64,000 nt of DNA from Erodium maritimum. Taxonomy: Eukaryota; Streptophyta; Magnoliopsida; Geraniales; Geraniaceae. The stretch is taken from positions 22,385,432 through 22,449,431 of the forward strand of contig OY997592.1 in assembly GCA_963921825.1 (NCBI GenBank), given 5' to 3'. The notes beneath the pieces were generated by a model. That model did no database searches. It saw only the letters and a list, made by a program, of their open reading frames with translations, and was not told where the DNA came from. Both the position numbers and the translations under genes were made by a program. Position 1 is the stretch's first letter; every line of letters starts with the position of its first letter. Below are positions 58,466 through 64,000 of the stretch, in pieces.

Positions 58466-58873
58466 GGGAAAACTACCAATACCTACCCAAAACCATGCCC
58501 ATTTAACTGAAGTTTAAAGTTAACTGATGCATACCCTGAAGTTACGACTTGTAACTAAAAAACCCTTCTGTCAGCTAAAATGACGAAAATACCCTTAGTG
58601 ATAATTTTTAAATAATTTTTTAAAAATATAAATGAAGTGATTTTTTAAATAAAAATGAAGTCATTTAATAAGTAAATATATATATATATATAACAAAAGT
58701 AATTTTTAAATAATTTTTTTAACATAATTATTGAAGTGTAGTTGAGGGTATTTTCGTCATTTTAGCTAACGGAGGGGTTTTGAGTTACATTTCGAAACGT
58801 AAGGGTATGCATCAATTAACTTTAAAATTCAGTTAAATGGGCATGGTTTTGAGTAGGTATTGGTAGTTTTCCC
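58466..58873. mobile_element. Foldback MITE with about 140-bp inverted arms
   Basis: Arms start GGGAAAACTACCAATACCTA at both ends and stay alike through GACGAAAATACCCT. The 9-base flanks TTATATATA and ATATATATA match at 8 of 9, which would suit a MULE, but the flanks are low in complexity. A (TA)n tract sits in the centre. No coding capacity. Confidence 0.8.
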
Positions 58874-58904
58874 ATATATATATAAGGGTAATTTAGGAAT
58901 TCTA

Positions 58905-59095
58905 AAAAAAGTAACAACATGTGCTTTGCACATGATAACTACTGTTTGTTTTTTGGACGGAAACTGACTAAAATGAAAAGAAAATGAAGTTAAGAGTGTT
59001 AAATGTAAAAAATATAGTTAAGGTGGGTATCTGAAAATAAGTCAATACTAAGTGAGGTTATGTGTAATTTTCTCTAAATTAAAACAACTGCTTAA
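58905..59095 (-). repeat. MITE relic, inverted relative of 49535-49700
   Basis: Minus-strand AAAATTACACATAACCTCAC, TATTTTCAGATACCCACC and AACACTCTTAACTTC follow the same order as in 49535-49700. The ends are not clear and there are no coding frames. Confidence 0.55.
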
Positions 59096-59327
59096 ATACC
59101 TATATCAGAAACTTACATTTTTTGTTTTAAAATGCATTGATGAAGCAATAAAAACCGATATAAAGAGCGAATCCAAAAACTCAAAAAGAGGTGGGATAAA
59201 AGCACACATTCAAATACTTAAATTAAACTAGATTAAGCTGGGTTTGCGCCTCACTGAATTTAAAATATATAAAAAATACTTCAAATTTTATAATATGTCT
59301 CAAGTTAAGCTTATAATATCTCCCCAC

Positions 59328-60487
59328 TAGGGATGGCAATGGGCCGGGTCTGGGTCGAGTCTTATGATACCCGTACCCGACCCAATTTTCCTACATAGTG
59401 GCCCACTTGTTGCCCGGCCCGCTTGTGCCCTGACCGGGTATTACCCTACCCGCCCGATATAAGAGTTGTATTTTTTTTTTCATTACAAGACACGATAATT
59501 TTATTTCAGAACTCAATTTATATTGACACATCATGTATATATGATGCGTAAAAGTTTCATATATTTATATGAAACATACAGTCTCATCATCTCGGATAAG
59601 TAAAACAAGTAACATCAAACCAAAACTGATCACTTCCAATTTTTTTTACTCTAATGACTAATAAACCAAAATCAGATCTAATTATACATACATAATTAAT
59701 CAAGTCTCCTCTCTTTCTCATTTCGAATCATTAAAATTCAAGTATTCACATCAACATCGACCATGGAAATTACCTGAATCAAAACAAGAAATATGAAGAT
59801 ATAAAAATAATTTTAACAATAAATTAGCTTGTATGTCATTGAAATATTTATAATATACCAAGGTTCTAAAAGTCGCTAGGCGCTAGTCGGACGGTTAGGT
59901 CCTTCGGGGATTAATCGGGGACTAGACGGGGATTAATCGGGGATTAATCGGATTTGTATTTTTTATTTTTAATAGATATATTATTATATATATAAATAAA
60001 ATATGAATTTCATTACATTAAAAATGGTAACTAATATCTAAAATACCTAAAAAATAACACCAAACAATTCAGAAGCACAAACTCTAATATCACCAACATC
60101 ATAACCATCTAATTATTTTAATTGAGTCAGTATACTACGTAAAATTGTAGGAATCGCCTATGCGGGTCGGCTAGGCGTAGGCGGGGGCCTAGGTGTAGGC
60201 GGGCGCCGAATATACCTCATGATCTTCATCATAATCAAAGAGTAGAAACATATATATAGCGTATAAACGTAAAAATTAACAAATAAATTTAGTTTTTTTT
60301 TATTTAGTAACCTATCGGGTCGGGTCTGGGTCGAGTAGTACCAAACCCGAGCCTGGCCCGAGCCCGATTAAAAGCCGATCAAACTAACTCGGCCCGACCC
60401 GTTCATACAATGGGCCGGGTCTGGCCCAATTTTTTTGGGTCGGGCAGGTCGGGTTCCTGTCGGGTCTAGGTATCATTGCCGTCCCTA
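59328..60487. mobile_element. Non-autonomous hAT element
   Basis: Termini TAGGGATGGCAAT and ATTGCCGTCCCTA are near-perfect inverted repeats, with perfect 8-bp duplications CTCCCCAC at 59320-59327 and 60488-60495. Subterminal GGGTCGGGT/ACCCGACCC motifs mark both ends. The centre has a short CTAGGCG/GTAGGCGGG-rich patch (59870-60210). It has no transposase and resembles the hAT at 24760. Confidence 0.9.
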
Positions 60488-60495
60488 CTCCCCAC

Positions 60496-61442
60496 CCGCA
60501 ATCCATTGGCTGAAATCCACAAATAAATATCAACATGTAGGCGGGTGGCAAGTCTCATTTTTGCAATCCACATATTTGCGGGTAGGCCAAAAATGATGCA
60601 AGTGTCGGATATCCGCCAATGCACGACAACCCCGGTTACCCAAGATACACCACCGACAACGTAAACAGGGGGAAGACAACAAAACGGGCCGGTTAGAAGA
60701 TTTTGAGCCCTATTTGAGTTGACTGAGATCAAATCAACATTTGAATAGAGATTTAATACATTCAAACGGTGTTTCTAATACTTAAAAAGAAAAACTGACT
60801 GAAACTCGTGTATTGCTATTTTAATTGTGCATGAACTTTACAAAATCTTAGAGGATATACTTGTCAATTTAATTATAGTCCTTTTGTAGTGTATCAAGGA
60901 CAACTAGGCTTGCCATTGTAATATCAAGGATGTTTCTATTAGGTAGGGGTAGGGTAGGGGTGTATGTTTACTATATAACCTATTGCTGCATATTGTTGGG
61001 TAACAATACATAGAGTTACTTACAAGAGGCAGCATCCATATATAGTTACAATTTTGACTTTGTAATTCAAGTGCTTGTTTATTTCCAATCCTTACTCACT
61101 GATGCTTTTTATGTATGTATGTAACCAGTGAAGAGCACCCTTCATTCACGTGCATCTGTTGCTGATTCTGCACTACTTTTTGTCCAACATTCAAACAATG
61201 GACAACTCATTAGTAAACCTTCTTCACGGAGGAGAAATTCCAACCAAACAGATATTATGAACATCTAATAGATATCGATAGAGAAAGAAAACATAATAGG
61301 AACAAAATTAATTGACAAATATGACTGAACAACCAATTTTGCTTGGGTAAAATTAGCAAAAAAGAAAAGTCCATTAAGTTTAAAGGTTCCGTGATATTGT
61401 GATTTTCTCTATTGTGCTTACCAATGCTTTGCTACTTGAGGT
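60496..61442. other. Intergenic DNA downstream of HRQ1
   Basis: No gene or repeat was recognised. The part next to 61443 should hold the 3' UTR and polyadenylation site of the minus-strand helicase gene. Confidence 0.4.
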
Positions 61443-62833
61443 TTAAGACTGGGGAATTCCACCAAAATGTGTTTTATCTTCATCCAAAACGCTCTACATG
61501 TACAAAAACAAACATTACAGAAGATGAAACGAGAGCTGCTATCTGTGATTGTTGGAAGAAATATCCAAACCTTAATGATTGTAATGGCCGCATCCTTGTG
61601 TAGAACCTCATTGTATTCGTGACAAGCTAGATTCTGCAGCAATGCCAATTTGGTATATTACCTTCATGTGGAGCAAGAATGCAATGCAGATACCTTAAAA
61701 TAAATAAATGAATAAATCCAGGAAAAGAGAGTGAGTCAGACTTGAACACAGTAAGGGCAACCAGTTTCTCCCAAGCAGAGGCAAGACTTGAGAAGATCCA
61801 AAGCTGCTTTTAACAGATCTGTGAAATGAGGTTGGACCTATCACAAAGCACAACCATAAATGTCGATCATTGTTGGCATACATTACAAGTCAGACAACCA
61901 TCCTGTTTGTCCTCCCAACACGTACCTTCACCATTATATGGGAAAATACAACCATGATTTAGCAATTTCTGGTAACGAAATAATTAGAGGTCAAGTCTAA
62001 AGTCTCACACAACCTAAGAGTTGCCATATCCTCTTACAAAATTACAGATTCAAAAAGCTTAAGCCACTGACAGTTGTCTTTGAAACATTCCTCAAGCCCC
62101 ATGAATGTCGAGCAATAATTACAACCCAACATGAACTAAAATTTAAAGCTAATTACAATATTTGTGTAGTGTCTTTTACCTGCATCGAGACACCAGTCCC
62201 TCCAGGATGCTGATCATATAATAGAATTCTTTCTGGAAAGTAACGAGTATCATGAGGGTTTGCACACTCAGGGGCCAAGTCGGATGAGTTGCATATTACA
62301 TATCTATATGTAGAAAAAAATCGTGAGGCATTCAGGTTCAAAAGTCAAAAAACAACAAGTGTCATGAACTAGATTAGGTAGCCACTATGATGTAAGTAAT
62401 GTTGTGATATGCTTCAAAAAGTAACTTCAGTTATAGAAATGTTATGAATTTAGAAGACTTACAAAGGCACTACATTCAGAACAGCATGAGAAGCAGCATG
62501 CAAGCCTGCACGAAATATTTCAATATCCATGGATGCTTCCACTGATTGTGGAACTCGAATCCAGACAGCCTGTTTACATGTAAGATGATATGAGTTATCT
62601 CGGCATGACAAGAAACAATAATGCAGAATTCCATTCACATCATCAATGTCCACTCAAGTCACCTGAGACTCATAGGAATATTTAGGAAGTGAATTATCAT
62701 CCACTACGTCAATGACTGCGTTGCTTTTTCTCCGTAAACGACGAAACCCAATCCAAGTAGTAGTTACTTTGCAATGATTTGCTTGGGCTGTTGTCCTTGG
62801 AAACTGAATCTTGGGTACCCTTGCTGGATAGGT
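61443..62833 (-). CDS. HRQ1: HRQ1-type RecQ-like helicase, C-terminal exons
   Basis: A RecQ-like DNA helicase of the Hrq1 family, which acts in DNA repair in the nucleus. Six exons on the minus strand: 62663-62833, 62463-62569, 62180-62303, 61742-61837, 61571-61633 and 61443-61493 with stop; all have GT/AG borders and join in phase to give the last 203 residues. Landmarks are VTTTWIGFRRLRRKS, YSYESQAVWIRVPQS, APECANPHDTRYFPERILLY, the DQHPGGTG motif, and the zinc-binding cysteines in CLCLGETGCPYCVQ of the MZB (DUF1998) domain, then CHEYNEVLHKDAAITIIK. The family name rests on memory of these C-terminal motifs. The helicase core lies beyond the right edge. The last exon (SVLDEDKTHFGGIPQS) is the least certain. 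Confidence 0.85.
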
Positions 62834-64000
62834 CTGAACAAGAGCAGTAAGCGTAGATTGAGAGGTTTGCAGTATTTACACATCATGAGTAATACATTAA
62901 ATACAATGTAGCAGCTACAAATTACCAAATACCAAGTAGGCAAAATTGGTCACAGTATCATTATCGGCATGTTTTAAACAACATTTCTAATAGGATGCAT
63001 GATTATATAATCATTGTCTGTGAAACACAAACAGTTGTTTTGTGGCTCTAAATGATTGTCTCTAGAGTAGAAGGTTCTCTGGAGACCCAATATAGATAAA
63101 TATTCGCCACAGGATCGAGGTTAGTCGAGCATTTGGGGCTTACACTTGCTATCTCTTTGATCACCCATGTGTACCAAGCAAAGGTTTGAGATCAAGACCT
63201 ACTCTCGCTACCTCTTTTATAAATAAATGTAAGATGTCATAAAAAGCAGATCTGGAGCTCGTTAACTAAGGCATGATGACTGCTAGACCAGAAGTCATCA
63301 TAGAACACATTGCAAGAATAAATTGAGACAAGATGATAAATGGACATATTGTTATTTTCAGAATGTGGCAGGTGACTTTATTCACTTGACAAACAAGTGG
63401 AACCATTGTTTCTTATGGCCCAAGGTCAGCTGATTAGACAGGTACTCTGAAGTACTTTTTCTGGGGGCATTAATAGCTTTTATTGGCATAGGTTCTTTTT
63501 ATCATGGTAAGAATTTCGGAACGTAAACAATAAGTTATTGGTATGGAATCAACTCAATCAATCAAAAGATGCCGCCTAATTGCTATTTCGTTGATCTAAT
63601 GCAGCGCATAGCAAGTATATATGATAGTCAAAGAGATGGTTCCTTTGATGGATTGACACAGACGTAAAACTAAGACATTAAGTCACTTGCTTAGATTCTT
63701 TGTTCTCTTTAGGATCACATAAAATCCAGAAATTCACCATCATCCCAACTGTTCTAAATTTAAATCTAGAAGTTCTGTGGCATTTTGCATAACCCTTATT
63801 CAGTATCATCTCAGCTACTAAAAATAACATAACTCCAGATTTACTAGACATAAATAAAAATGTCTAATAATTTTCAGCTATTTGGATATGCCTCAAATTG
63901 TCCAAGAGTCCCATTGAAAAAATTATATGATAAGGTCCAACCTAAATAAAGAGGAAAATATAAATTACTCTGTTCATCTCGTGTACTTTATGAAAAGCAA
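62834..64000 (-). other. Intron of HRQ1 reaching the window edge
   Basis: No exon-like stretch with splice sites was found upstream of 62833, so the next exon is probably outside the window. No transposable-element ends were recognised here. Confidence 0.4.

Noticed and set aside
1-64000. tRNA, rRNA or organelle DNA insertion
   Set aside because: No cloverleaf-like, rRNA or plastid/mitochondrial gene sequence was recognised; the GGCTCTGATACCA matches are primer-binding sites.

Overview
This window reads as nuclear DNA of a flowering plant, most likely a eudicot. Three ordinary plant genes sit in it, all on the minus strand: the 5' end of a CstF-50 (CSTF50) polyadenylation-factor gene at the left edge, a complete eight-exon mitochondrial rhomboid-like protease gene of the RBL12 type (40088-45208), and the 3' end of an HRQ1-type RecQ-like helicase gene at the right edge. 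Their exons join in phase with canonical or GC-AG splice sites and show no internal stops. About four fifths of the rest is transposable-element DNA.

Layout. 1-1014: CSTF50 exons 1-3. 1242-10199: solo LTRs inside or beside an unclassified, virus-like repeated fossil (here 'family X', copies A and C). 10200-23535: a stack of minus-strand retroelements in which an Angela-like Copia 3' LTR holds a second Copia element, which holds a Ty3/Gypsy chromovirus (Tekay-like) with 3.1-kb LTR, next to another solo LTR. 23536-25999: a plus-strand Copia fragment split by a hAT element that itself holds a short solo LTR. 27420-32590: family X copy B, split by a 3.3-kb Ty3 solo LTR. 32800-34117: a poly(A)-ended retroposon-like insert. 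34333-39825: a Copia element with both LTRs whose interior is crowded with small hairpins sharing one loop sequence. 40088-45208: RBL12, with a MULE-type MITE and a Harbinger-type MITE in introns. 45476-47626: a PIF/Harbinger element with only the transposase. 47858-49400 and 49976-55469: two LINE-derived elements with ORF1 but no reverse transcriptase, the second split by a 3.1-kb Ty3 solo LTR. 56217-58416: a PIF/Harbinger element with only the Myb-like ORF1. 58466-60487: a foldback MITE, an old MITE relic and a hAT element. 61443-62833: HRQ1.

Target-site duplications were read by eye for most insertions, and they fix the order of nesting. Six LTRs stand alone; four of these have perfect 5-bp duplications, so LTR-LTR recombination has been common here.

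Strongest observations: (1) about 39 copies of CTTCNGG on one strand of 4.6 kb inside the Copia element, most forming a hairpin with a TTCNG loop and a different stem each time; (2) family X, three diverged copies with a capsid-like protein flavour; (3) the two Harbinger proteins split between two elements with matching ends; (4) ORF1-only LINE derivatives; (5) two GC-AG introns in one host gene. All comparisons were made by eye and family names rest on recognised motifs, not on searches.
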